Positions 1 through 41,150 of a stretch of 64,000 nt of DNA are shown piece by piece. The position numbers and the translations under genes are program-made. This DNA comes from Mastigias papua (lineage: Eukaryota; Cnidaria; Scyphozoa; Rhizostomeae; Mastigiidae). Under the pieces are notes generated by a model, which saw only the letters and a list, made by a program, of their open reading frames with translations, had not been told where the DNA came from and did no database searches. How positions within the stretch are numbered: position 1 is the first letter of the stretch; each line of letters begins with the position of its first letter. The stretch is from assembly GCA_964019165.1 (NCBI GenBank), contig OZ025277.1, forward strand, positions 13,947,982-14,011,981, given 5' to 3'.

Positions 1-726
1 GTTTGATTGACATAGTCATTCTTTGTTCTTTCATTCACTAATTCATTTATTTGTCTGTTCAAATATTCATTCTGTTCAGTGATGTTTTCATTGTTGATTT
101 ACGAGATTCTTGATTCAGGAATTAAACCATTTATCAATCAACGAGTGCTAACGGTTTACTTATTGGTACTCCAGTTCCAAATGTTTTGTATTGGTAGAAC
201 GATTGACTTTTAACACTATTTGCCCTTCGTAACTAATGGCAATAGGGTAGTATATTGGCCTAATATTTTTCTCACAGAATTCGCTGATAGAAAGCACGTA
301 TTTTGGCTATATCAAAACAACTCCAAAAAACTACTTTCTCCTTATTGTACGCATCAATAGTTCTACTGAGAAGTCATTCTTGAGATAATCTCCCTAGATT
401 GGAAGTATCATGTTCTTCGTTACAGCTTATTTTGACAACACTAAAGTTAACGAAGAGTTCCATCATACGAATCTGTACTATAACTCTAGAGTAAGTCTGA
501 GAAATGTGGTAATAAATATGCTTAAAACTAATAAATTTTTACCGAGGAATTGCCAGAGAAGCAATAAAAGCGAAGTAAACCATTACAATTACATTAGTTT
601 ATTACTTTTTACTTTTTTTACACATCTTATGCAATACATAATTCATTATTATATATTAACCCTGATACTTATTTGATCTGGCATTTCTTGCTTACATTAC
701 ACCCTATTTCATTGTCTTCCCTTCAG
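1..726. other. Upstream part of copy 1, exons not resolved
   Basis: This stretch lies directly before the first exon I can place in gene copy 1, so it should be intron and earlier exons of that copy. The gene order predicts exon 8 (end of the VWA domain) here. A weak candidate begins at 398 after a CCTAG acceptor and reads IMFFVTAYFDN, comparable to the IFLVTSGRN strand of copy 2. Every donor I tried leaves phase 0, while exon 9 needs phase 1, so I do not call it. The rest is AT-rich with no recognised repeat. Confidence 0.4.
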
Positions 727-10521
<9,795 letters not shown>

Positions 10522-11771
10522 ATATTAATTGAACGATATATGTGAAATGGTGAAGAAATCCAATGAAGTTTCAAAATCAGGAGCAGAGACATCGCAGCAC
10601 AGTATTTTCACGTGCAAGGGGATGTGAACATTGACTGTGAAGAAATTTCATGGAAGCTAGAAGCCGACGGGAATATGTCGGATAGATTTACTATCGCGTG
10701 AAAAACAGAAATGTTCTTTTGCATACTGAAGCTGTCAGTGAAAGTCCTTTTTTCGTCCTACTCTCATGAGCGTGTGAAACATCCGATAGCGACCGAACGG
10801 AGAACGGAGAAAGGAGAACAGAACTGTATGACCAGATGCGGACGAATTCAGACCATAGGATGGATATAGTTAAATGACATGATTTAATTCACATGTCGTG
10901 AACTATTTCTATCCACTTTTCGGTCGTTCTCCAAAGTTTCTTAAAGTAAAAGCCTGCAAATAAGGACCATCATTTATTAAGAACCCACAGCCTGATATTG
11001 TGCATTTAAAATTAATTAATTAATTGGAACCTTTTCAGCTTGATGTTCCATTTAGGTTCTTCCAAATGGTTGCATTGCATTCTATTCTATATCCAGTGGA
11101 AAAAGTTCAGCCTCTCATATACTTAGCTTTGATCGGCAGGACCTGCAAGGATAAGATTAATGCATCCTGCAACCTGATTTCTGGACTACCTCATTTCATA
11201 AGAATATGAACAGGTTCATTTCAAAATTCCTGATTCTTATGAGTGGGTTTTTACTGTACCCTGATGACTGTCACACTGAAAAGTACCCTCAGTATGCAAA
11301 AGAATTCTTCCGATTGTTCGTGCGATAATGAAAACCTGTAGTTGCCAATAGACTTTTCAGCTACTACATGACATTAAAGCCATCTACCAAAGCTAATAGA
11401 CATGATCTTGATTAGTTCAGTGGGATTGGTGGATGGGAAGGCAGTATCATGACGATCCTTTTAAATAGGACTTATTTTGTAAATTAGTATATAAATGCAA
11501 AGTCGAGTACAACGCCGAGAAGCACAATCTATCGATATTATCATCATTGTAGCATTTAAAGCATATCTTCTTATGAGCTAATATCTATTTTGAAAATTAC
11601 TAGTGGTTTTACTTGCACAATTGGTCTATGGATGATTTAACATAGTATTTCTTGCGCAGCTTTTGCATTCTCCGTGGATGGGATTGTTTTGTTTTTGTGG
11701 TCAAAGCTAGAATCAGCTTCCTCGTTCATCAGGCTGTTGTAGTTTTGTTGGATTGATTTTATTGCTCAAAC
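10522..11771. other. Spacer between copies 1 and 2 (3' UTR and promoter)
   Basis: These 1250 bases separate the copy 1 stop from the copy 2 start, so they must hold the 3' end of one transcript and the start of the next. I see no canonical AATAAA shortly after the stop; an ATTAAA lies near 11371. A TATATAAA at 11488-11495 is a possible TATA box about 280 bases before the copy 2 ATG. The close spacing is typical of tandem duplication. Confidence 0.5.
11488..11495 (+). promoter_or_regulatory. TATA-like element upstream of copy 2
   Basis: TATATAAA, about 280 bases before the copy 2 ATG. The start site is unknown and the region is AT-rich, so chance occurrence is quite possible. Confidence 0.2.
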
Positions 11772-31105
<19,334 letters not shown>

Positions 31106-31320
31106 TTACCAAATGTGCCTCATTTGCCATTCTCTAAATATCTTTATGAATGGTAAAGAGCTAGAAATGTTTCTACAATGTTTATTGCCATGGTGGTTAA
31201 CGTTGCATTGCTTCCCTATGTACAATATCTCATTTCATTTTCATTTTTCATTTTCAAATCATTTATGGAGGTGGCTCTTCAGTGAATGCTGGTTTACTAG
31301 GGGCCCTCCATTTATTTTAA
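31106..31320. other. Downstream of copy 2 stop (3' UTR region)
   Basis: Short stretch between the copy 2 stop codon and the first LINE. No canonical AATAAA was seen, so the polyadenylation site is undetermined. Confidence 0.4.
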
Positions 31321-32560
31321 AATAGAACAACATAATATCTTTAAAAATATACAGATATGCAAAAGTAACTTACAGTTTGATAAAGCATCAGATAAAATAG
31401 AAAGCCTTATTCAGTTTTGATTTAAAAACCTAAAGACAAGATGTTTGCTTAATTTCAAGTGGAAGGGCATTCCATGGCTTAAGACCTCTATAGAAAAGCA
31501 TTTCTACCCATTGGTATTTCTGACCAAGTCTGTATTGGTATTTCGTAGAGCCCGCAGATGGCTCTCAGAATTTCTGATAAGTAAATCTGACAAGTACTCT
31601 GATGCTAGACCATTAAGGGCCTTGAAAACCACCTTGTTAATTTCAGCATCAATCAGATCTTGGATCGTCCCCAGCTCAAGAGTATTTAAAGGTGGTCTAA
31701 CTTCAGCGTCATAGTGGCTATTTGTTGGTATCCTTACCGCTCGATTTTGAAGTTTTTGCAACTGCTTCTTTTCGGCCGCACCGCAGTTTCCCAAAGCAGA
31801 GCTTTGATATTACCTTTCCAATTAAGATCCCCATCCACTTGTATGCCAAGATATTTGGCAGTTAGGACATTATCTATTCGTTCATCCTGTATGCTTAAAG
31901 ACAATTTTTCATTATATTTAGCTAAATACATTTCCCTCTGCTTTGTTGATATAATCATTGCCTTTGTCGTAGTAACATTTAAGGACAATTTATTACCCTT
32001 CAGCTATTCAAAGGCAGTAGCAAGGTCCTTGTTCATTGTCTCATTTAGCTGGTGAACATCATCAGATCGATAGGAGAAACTAGTGTCATCAACGTGCATT
32101 GCTACAGTGGAGTTCTGGCAGCTTGTGGTAGGTCATTAATATAGAGAAGAAATGACAAGGGCCCTGAGCACGACCCCTGAGGTACTCCTATATTAATGTC
32201 CATTAGTTCTGACTCGACCCCATTTATACTGCAGTGCTGCTTGCGATTTAAAAGATAAGATTTGAGCCATGATGATTCCCTTCCTAGGAGACGGTAGTGC
32301 TCTAATTTTTGACTCAATGTTGTGGTCCACAGTGTTAACAGCTTTTCTCACGTCGATCAGTACTAAAGTAACAAGCTGTCCATTGTCCAGATCACTGTAC
32401 CAGCCATTTGTGTTTCTTGGCAAACACGTTGAGGTAGAATGCAGTGTACGAAAACCAAATTGCTCATTAGCAAGTAGGTTATTTGAATTCAAATGCTGGC
32501 ACAATCTCAATTCTGAATCCTCAATCAATGCTCTAGCATTCATGCCTATGCCAATGTTTG
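31321..32560 (-). pseudogene. LINE reverse transcriptase, degraded
   Basis: Minus-strand remnant of a CR1/L2-like non-LTR retrotransposon, in order from the right: NEQFGFR, LVLIDVRKAVNTVDH, SWLKSYLLNRKQ, VPQGSCSGPLSFLLYINDL, the catalytic site, AKYLGIQVDGDLNWK, then LYRGLKPWNALPLEIK near 31440. The frame is broken several times. The catalytic YADD has become HVDD near 32087-32100, so the copy is inactive. A 3' untranslated tail probably occupies 31321-31420. Confidence 0.9.
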
Positions 32561-33029
32561 TGACTTATCCCTTAGCTTGTCTAAGCCTGTTAATGCAATT
32601 GTGCATTACTTATACCAAGAAGTACATTTATTCCCTAAATCAAAGACTCCTACTCGATTTTGTGAGTATCCTAAGCTTAGTTAGTTTTTACTTTTAAGTT
32701 TTCAACACTAGTGAAAGATACAGTATGAAATCCAGAGGTACATCTTATTGTACACAGTTTTTTTGGAAGCTGGGATTCAACCAAATCATTGTCATATGTA
32801 GCAACATGCTGTGCCCCATTCCGTGATTGGGCGTTTAAAAGGGTGTACTTAAAAAATCAAAAATTATAATTTTTCGTTGGTATAGAAAATAGTAGAAGCC
32901 CGACAATAGACGGCCAGATCAATGATTTTCATCCACTGTGCCATCAGGAATTGACCGATTTGGCCCTGGTCAGCAATTCATAGACTTCATCACTAAAGTG
33001 CTAAGAATATAGTGCTGAGAAATGCGCTC

Positions 33030-33480
33030 GTCAGTTTGACTGAGACAATTCGTACGACCTTAGGTTCAAAAGATGTTGTGGGCTTAATTTCAATGGATTT
33101 ATCGAAAGCATTTGATTGTATGCCATATGGTCTGCTCATTACGAATTTGGACACAAATGATTTTGGGATGTAGAACCAAAAGTTACTTGAAAATTACTTC
33201 TGAAATAGACAAAGAGTAAAGATAGATAAGGCATACAGTAACTGATCGAAAATGAAGGCTGGTATACTTCAAGGTTCTGTGCTATGTCCATTATTCTTCA
33301 ATATCTTCCTCAATGATTTCATCTACCCAATTAAGCTGTGGAAGGTGTGCAGTTCTGCAGATGATAATATTATTTTCTCTTTTGGGATTTCTTTTGAAGT
33401 TTGGTACTCTGTAAAGCAGTGTTTTGTTGATCCTTTTTAACTTTTTCTCTTGCAGTTATGAAAATCTTACTGTGTAATAT
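33030..33480 (+). pseudogene. LINE reverse transcriptase fragment
   Basis: Plus-strand remnant with LISMDLSKAFDCMPYGLLI (about 33085-33140) and, after a stop/frameshift, KAGILQGSVLCPLFFNIFLND and SADDN, the equivalents of the DLSKAFD, PQGSVLGP and ADD motifs of non-LTR reverse transcriptases. It is a different family member from its minus-strand neighbour and is inactive. Confidence 0.85.
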
Positions 33481-34344
33481 ATTACTATCTATTCTATTGC
33501 CACCGTGTTGAAGTAGCTTATCTTTTTGTTTAGCTTTAATCTATGCACGGGAACATCCAGAAAGTATGCACGCCAGAAATCACTATACCTCTTCTATGAT
33601 CTTACGAAGCTTACGAACAATTTTTCACAAAATAGGCAAAACTACATCAACTTCTCACTTATGCTAAAGCAATTGCTTCAATGTTTTCATATTGCACCAT
33701 TTTGTCCGCATTTTCGTACGTGTGAGTGCGCTTTTCACTATGCTCACCAATCGACCCTCAAGCACATAAGTACTGTTCACTCGCTCCAATCCCCTGACAA
33801 GGATCCATACTCCATAACTGGCCCATTGGTGAGATTACTGAACCCAGGCCGCATGACGAATCGCTGATCCTACCTCCGCAAAGAATTTTCAAGTCAAAAG
33901 CAATTTAGTACACGAGGATAAGTATGATTTTTCAGTTGCTCTAGAGAATAGCATAAATTTCACGATTTGAATTTATTACATAATTCCATTTGTTCGATAT
34001 AGCAGAGAATCCCAGTTCGGAAGTCGGTTGTCATACTAAAACGTTGACAAGTGTACTGTGCTATAAAGGTGTTTCTTTCTTTTAAATTTCATGTGTACAT
34101 TTCAATTACTAATACAAATACTAATCTCTGTAATAATAGGAAATTTGTATCTGGCAGACAGAGTTACACAGATAGCTAACAAAAAGACTGAAAAATCTAA
34201 AACAAGACGAGTCTCTGCATAGAGGTTGCATGGATCTATATTTCTTGGTAGGTAAGGAGACCAGGGTTAGTCCAGGGTCTGCCTGTCATGCAGGAAAGAG
34301 TAATCAGATCGCATTATGATTGCTGTAATCTGTCTATATGTAAT

Positions 34345-34600
34345 TTAAGGGCTGTTTTTCAAAATCAAGATCATTGCAGATTCCAATGAAAGACTTGCAA
34401 GAATTCCAAAAATTTTTATGGAGCTAACGGAGAAGTTAATGAATTTCGTATTACAGTATTTTGAAGAGAGGTCACCAGTGAGCTGCAGGTAATTATCCCG
34501 CTTCTCATCTGCATTGATATTTATATTGGTTTCAACGATATAGATCGTAGCTATTCCAAAAGCAAAAGGCAAACCTGGACACAACAGGTTCCCTGTCAAA
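34345..34600 (-). pseudogene. Possible retroelement-derived fragment
   Basis: Minus-strand frame of 84 codons with ADEKRDNYLQLTGDLSSKY and CNTKFINFSVSSIKIFG. The pattern 'adEKRdkY..L..dL..ky.n..FinlSis..Gi' resembles a segment common in invertebrate retroelement polyproteins, but I cannot assign it firmly. No partner frame was identified beside it. Confidence 0.3.
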
Positions 34601-37600
34601 AATCAAGGTGAGAGGAAGTCTGGGTAGTCAACATATAGGGTGGAGTTTTTAATGCATTGTTATGTTGATGCTATGAAACGTAGAGCTGACTTATGTCTTC
34701 AAGTGTAGCGGCCAAGAACAGTCGGGTGAAGACTCAAGCGCACATAGTGGCCACCAAGCATTTCGAAGTCCTTCGAATTTTGCAACTGTACTCCGCAATG
34801 TCCACATCAGCTAATCTTGTTGCGCACACTCTGGTCACCTGGATTGTAATAGTGGATACGTGGCCTCACAGAGTAATAGGGCCCTAATATGTGGTTGGTT
34901 CAAGTGATGTGAGATAGCCAGATAGTAGCGAATGCAAATGTTAGAGCGGAGGAGGAGGAGGAGGTGCTTAGGCTAGTACTTCAAGGCCTAAGAACAACTC
35001 ACACCTGCGATTGCATTGCATGCATGCGATTGAGCTTGCCTGACAAGTACAGGCGAACAATTAGACGGAAGATATGTTTGTATGAAGAAATGTTGTTTAT
35101 CATAGGGATTTTGACAGATGCTAGATTTAAATTGTGTATGGAGAACTGGGGAAAGATTGGCAAGTTCTACGAGTTACCGGGAGGAGGTGAGTTTTGTAGT
35201 CAATCGAGGACCTTTTTGCTAATGCTATAAGTTTAAATTAATTGGAAGTGATGGCAAACGAATCCTATTAGCAGCTAAAGAGTAAGATTCTTGTTGAGTC
35301 TAGGAAGTATATCTCATTTATAAAATATGTACATTATTGCATATACTGTTTAGACTTTGGTAAGTCAGTCAGTCAAAGTAACTGCTTTAGCTGCTAGTGA
35401 ACAGGCACGGCTTCAGTGACTTTTATAGCCTTAATCAAGCAATTTATTGTTTATAGCTCCCAATTTTTATGTGTAGTCTGCAACTTTTTTGGCAGCGCCG
35501 TGCCTACGTCAGACGAATGCTTTAATGCTACTGCAGTACAGGTTGTTGTGTTTAGGTTGTCTGGTTTTTGTTGCAGTAGTTATGTACCATCATATAGGCA
35601 ATTTTGAACATCAAAAGTTGGACACGGACCCATGCAACACATATAGCCATACTTTCCAAGGAAGTATAGTGGTAGGTTTGAATGGAAACATTCTTTGGTT
35701 ATAAAAAGGCCCTACTCTATTAAAGTAGCAGTAGCACCTATATTTTTGCTCTTAGAACTGAGTGCCTATTTAAAGTAATAAACATCCCATCTCCAATTCA
35801 TATATTTAGTATCAATGACAGAATTAGTAGCCTGACAAATTTTATACTCTTAAGAGAGCTTTGCCACAATGCAGTGAAGGTGATCTATGCTCAGTTTGCA
35901 ATAAATAAGTCTTTGAGAAATTTCTCTTTGGAGGTTGTCCCCATTTTTCTGTATTTATTGGAATAAGATTATACACCACATGTTTGTTCCTCTGATACAT
36001 GAGACTAGGCCCCTTTTAGTGTTTATACATTCTAGTTATTCTTCCAGGTAGCACAGTACTACAGAAAGAACCCCTCACTTACTCTTATCTACTTTAGGAC
36101 TGCATTTCATAACAATGGCAGCTTATAAACCAAACCATATAGTTCTACCTCTGGTTTTATGAGTTAAACCCAAATACATACCTAAGCTAAATGTTTGTCA
36201 TAATTTCTTTCAAAGTACAAACTCTAAAAGTAATCAACAGTGTAATTTTTACAATGTGTACACTACATAGAGATTGTAGTTAAATTTTATTGATTGTGCT
36301 GTTGAGTCAAATACACACTGAGTTTGAATTTTTGATTATAATATAGGGAGTTCATCTGGTGTACAGAGAGCCAAAAACCTTGCCTAGTTAAATGTTTAAT
36401 TTCCCCAATTGCTCAATTAATGTGTGCCCCAATCTTGTTAGCAGGGCAGCATTAAATTATCTAAAGTACATTGCCAATTGTTAATTACATCATTAATTTA
36501 GTTTAGTCTTTACTTTGATGCTATTCTTTTTGTTTATTGAAACATAGTGAAAGATAAGACCTGTTTGTATGACACTATGAATGTTATTTTATCTCAAAAT
36601 GAGCAATAGTTTTGAAACATGAAAGTAAAGCATGTAGGGCAAATTTCTATGGGGGCAAAATATTGGTGTGGTCATATGGGCTGGGTGTTTTCTAACAGTA
36701 TAGATTTTGTGCATGTCAGAAGTTATTCTGTTTTCACACCTCCTGGCTCCTACATACTGTGCTAGAAGTTCATCAGACTAGCCTGTGCTCATTTGAAAGG
36801 GAGCTGAGCCCCCCCCTATATATTATACTTTTTATCATTCATCTCATTTATACAAGGAGGTTATGCCCTCCATGGCCCTTCAATGGCACTTGTTTTGTCA
36901 CAGCACCTAGAGCAATGCAAGACACCTACTTTGAATCAAGAGAGTGAAACTAAAGGATGATGAACTTGCAGGTACATCCCTTGGTGACATTAGCTTTGAT
37001 AACTAAGCTGATAGGGCCTGCAAGCAGTTTGTGGTTGGCCTTACAAAGCTCTCATGTGAGCTAGTAGATTGCCTGAAATTGTTCAAAAACTGTTCTTAAA
37101 TTGTGGCTCTGATGTTCAGCCAAACAGTTTTGACTATGAAAGTCATAATGTGTACCTTATACAACAAGCATTTGAATGCATAGAGAGGTGTTGCAGCATT
37201 TGCTGTGGTTGCAAATATGGCACTTAACAGTGACCTATGTAGCAGAATGATTGGCCCTAAAGCCCTCCTTAAACCAGTTTTAGATTCATAGGGGCCTTAG
37301 CCCAATCCCAAGAAAATCTTACCCTTTCTAAGAAGTGTAACACTATGAAAATTCTTTCAGATGATGCAAAGCACATCTATAAACCCAATTGGAAAATGGG
37401 ACAATATATCCTTACAGAGGCTTATGGTAACAACAGATGTATGATACAATTGGCTACAAGAAACTTGGGTCTAAATATACCCACACATACTGTAGTACAC
37501 AAGAAGCACCCATACTGCATGCAGACTGAGCAACAGTGCTCCAAAGATTAGACAAAGTCATTTTTAGGCAGAAGCTGTGGTGCCAATCTCTGGGAGTGTA

Positions 37601-39600
37601 GCGTGCCATACAAGAAGTAAACATGAGCTACTTACAGGTGATTACCAATACCTTTATCTTGTATTAAAGGGACAAATTAGAAAATTTTCAAAACAGGTTG
37701 TATAGCAGAGAAAGTTAGGATGTACTACCTCTAGAATTTAATACTAGTCCATATGAGCAATTTATACATACACACAATGTTCCACTCTCGAAAAATCAAT
37801 AATTATTAGCAAAAAATAGCCATTTGTTCTGGTGAAATGTTGTAGAAGAATCATTTAGAATTCACCTCACCAATCTATGCTCAGAAAACATGTTAGAAAT
37901 GGATTAGTGCACACATTCCCAGGGCTCATGCATGACAGCAGCTAACTGACAAAACATCTTCACAGATATATTGAGAGCATCTTTTGAATGTTTTTCAAAC
38001 TTACTAAGTTTATACAAGAACTTGCTTGGTAAAAGTTTAGGATAGTATTGACACTGTTAGGAAGATGATATGTTTTAACATATTATCTGCCTACCCATGT
38101 CAATCATATCCTATACTTTTACCTAGCAAGTTGTCTGGCTAAAGTTTTAATTGCAGATTTGAATTCATAATTCTTTCAAGTGTTTAGTTACTAAGTTTCA
38201 ATTTTGTTATTCACTCAAAAATCAGATATAAGATACAATGTGTTTTCTATGAGAATTGATAGTAGTTTGTTACAGGGGGATATTTGAGCGTTTTCTCCAA
38301 AGTAGTGAAACACAATAACTTTGGAATGAGTAAGTTTTTGATTCTGAAATTTTGCATGCAATCTAGACCCAATGATATGTATGTAGTAATGGCTTGTCTT
38401 ACCAGTTGTTTTGGAGTGACACACCATAAATCCTTATATTGGCCCCTCTTGAATACACCACTTGCTAGGATGACAAATTGTTATTGAACCCTTCTCTTAA
38501 AAGTCTCCATCCTAAAAGACATTGAACACCGTTGGTGCTTGTATTTTTGCTTTTCTTTTTATGTTGTGGAAGAAGGGAGTTTTAAACCTGATTTTTCTAT
38601 GTGGCATATGTCAGATAATTTTATACCCCCACCCCAGCGAATAAGCCCTCATCCAAGAATATCAAAAATATATATGCCCCCAGGGGGGCTAATTGAAGGA
38701 TTTACGGTAGCAAGAAACTGTCAGACAATACGATTACTATAGTCTCTATAAGTGAAATGGGTGTTACACACTCAAATTCGTGAAACAGATTGGCACTTGA
38801 AATATGGAAACTGGACTATATAAGAAGTTCTAGTGTTTTTGCCAAATATTGATATGTTTGCCTATGGAGGCACTTGTTTTGTTGGTCAGGTTGTTGTCTT
38901 ATACCCCATATTATGATGCTTTTACTGTCGAATGTATCTTCATTAGACTGAAGCACCGTAGCAATTTATGCCTGTCCCTGCTTTTCTTATGCGCGTGAAA
39001 TTTTGAGGAAGATCGTGCGAGACAAGACCAAGATTGTGCAATATCATTTACCGAACTAGCTACACCCATCCTAGTTCTCCATGGTACCAGAATAACGCTA
39101 AGAAATCTTTTTTTATTTTTCTTAGCAGAAGTCCAGTTGTACCTACCATCCCAACCATAGGGACTACTCTACACAAGAAGCTATAATTTTTTCAAACTTC
39201 TATTCATCGATATAATTTAGAAATCTACAAATACAAATCTCACAAGAAGGTAATATGTACTTGGCTGGCTTAGTTTGTTAACAAAGAAATAATATACTTA
39301 ACATTAACATACATTATATTAATAAAAATAATGATTATGATTGGAAAAGAATTAATAGTTTAGGAGCTTAGGATTGCGCCATGGTCTGTTCCTCATACAA
39401 AACATGTAGTACGTTGTACGTATGACTATGATTGACAACTTTGAAATGATAAATTTGAGATGGTGAGTATCGATGCCATTGTCATTAGACATTTTGAGAA
39501 ACGAATTTGATGAGGTGCCAAATATCCCAAGACAGCTAATGCAGAGATGTATGGATTTTATTTCCTTATAGTCAGTGGCAAGACCAGATAGAAGGGGGCG
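34601..39600. other. Intergenic stretch, nothing recognised
   Basis: About 5 kb of AT-rich sequence between LINE remnants. Short open frames (for example at 34964-35230 and 37345-37551) lack recognisable motifs. Fragments such as DDELAGTSLGDISFDN near 36955 hint at old pseudogene or transposon sequence broken by stops, but no family could be named. Small GC hairpins occur near 36805 and 38680. Confidence 0.4.
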
Positions 39601-39772
39601 ATATTAATGATAATATAGTTATTCATACAGGGTTGCCTTTTCCGCAACAAAGCTGCTGTTATCAATAAGGGCCCTGTTATGAACATTTACAATCTTAGTA
39701 AAACATAAACTTTAAAAATGAGTTACTTGCAACCCAAATCTTGAACATAAAGCTTTTAAATTGTACTCTACT

Positions 39773-40960
39773 TTACAAATTCCTCTTGCGATAGAAATGT
39801 TCTCTCAACTTGGATTTAAAAATTGCAATCGATTCCAGGGAACGTTTGTTTTTTGGGAGTTCGTTAAAACAGTATGGTCCTTGAAAGTAAAGGGATCTTT
39901 TCGCAGCTTCTGTTTTAATCAAGGGCAGTCTAAGCAATGATGTATTGCTTCTCGTTTCGTGTTGATGGTCAATATTGTCTGCGCGTTTTCTGAGGCCTGG
40001 AATGCAAGTACCTTGACGACATTTGAACATCTGCATTGCAACTTTAATCATTTTTTGATTATTGATCGAAATAAGGCTACAGATTTTGTCTGTCTGCAAT
40101 CCATATATTACGTTGTGCACTCTATATTGTACACTTTTGATTTTTGTTAACATTGTATCAGAAACTTTGACAACTGGCGTTGAACAGTAAAGCATTGTTA
40201 GTAGAAGAATTGTATACCGCCTTAGCAGCAAAAACCGTTAATGAATCACGCACACGGGACAACAGCTTTACTCGAGCATTTGCTTTCTTTAATACTCTTC
40301 GGAGGTGTTCGTTCATATTTAATGTGGGTTCCAGCCATACTCCAAGGTACTTGTACCCATCAACAACTTTTTTAAGTTGTTCATTCACATACACTTCCAT
40401 CGGATCTTTCGAAAAAAGACATTTTGGTGTGTCAAATAGGAGTGACTCCGTTTTGCCTTTATTCAGGTTGATGATAAGCCTGTTTTTGTCCAGTCATTTA
40501 GAGACATTGTTCATCTCTGATGTTAAGATTTGTTCGATGACGCTAATGTTGCTGTGTGACGTGTAGATGACAGTGTCGTCAGCATACATTTGAATGTTAC
40601 AGGTTTTCACACTTTTGACGAGATTGTTTATCTGTAGTAGAAACAGCAATGGTCCAAGAATAGAGCCCTGTGGTACGCCATACTTGACTGGCTCTCGATC
40701 AGATTTTACTCCATCCTGCTGAACATATTGATATGGACCAGACAGATAATCTGCTATCCAGTTTTGTTTACCACCCACGATTCCCTTGAGCGGTAGCTTC
40801 GACAGGAGTACATTATGCTCCACCGTGTCAAAGGCTTTCGTATGTCTATGAATACAGCTCCAGTCATTTTACCACTGTCAATCGCACGGCGAATGTTATC
40901 GGTAAACACAGTGACAGCCAGCTCAGTATTATATCCTTTTCGGAAGCCATATTGCAACTC
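39773..40960 (-). pseudogene. LINE reverse transcriptase, nearly intact motifs
   Basis: Minus-strand CR1/L2-like element. From the right: QYGFRKGYNTELAV, AVFIDIRK then a one-base frameshift inside KAFDTVEH, VPQGSILGPLLFLLQINNL, MYADDTVIYTS (catalytic site preserved), YKYLGVWLEPTLN, NSSTNNALLF and a C-terminal RSLYFQGPYCFNELP. At least two frameshifts inactivate it. It is 5' truncated and ends at the inverted duplication described separately. Confidence 0.92.
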
Positions 40961-41150
40961 TAACAGCAGTGCTTATTGTTCCAAGCACAAGGATTGCTAT
41001 CAGAGTCGCAATATGGCTTTCGATAAGGCTATAATACTGAGCTGGCTGTCACTGTGTTTACCGACAACATTCGCCGTGGGATTGACAGTGGTAAAATGGC
41101 TGGAGCTGTATTCATAGGCCTACGAAAGCCTTTAATACGGTGGAGCATAG
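40815..41150. repeat. Inverted duplication of LINE sequence
   Basis: The last ~145 bases of the LINE (40815-40960, minus) reappear in reverse orientation at 41007-41150 (plus). That copy encodes QYGFR, GYNTELAVTVF and DSGKMAGAVFI, separated from the first by about 45 bases. Both arms carry the same one-base deletion before KAFDT. Confidence 0.85.

Noticed and set aside
398..508. Possible exon 8 of copy 1 (VWA strand)
   Set aside because: It begins after a good acceptor and resembles the strand IFLVTSGRN, but every donor gives phase 0 while exon 9 requires phase 1, and similarity is weak.
33526..33867. 113-codon plus-strand frame
   Set aside because: No motif or homologue recognised; composition is similar to other chance frames in this region.
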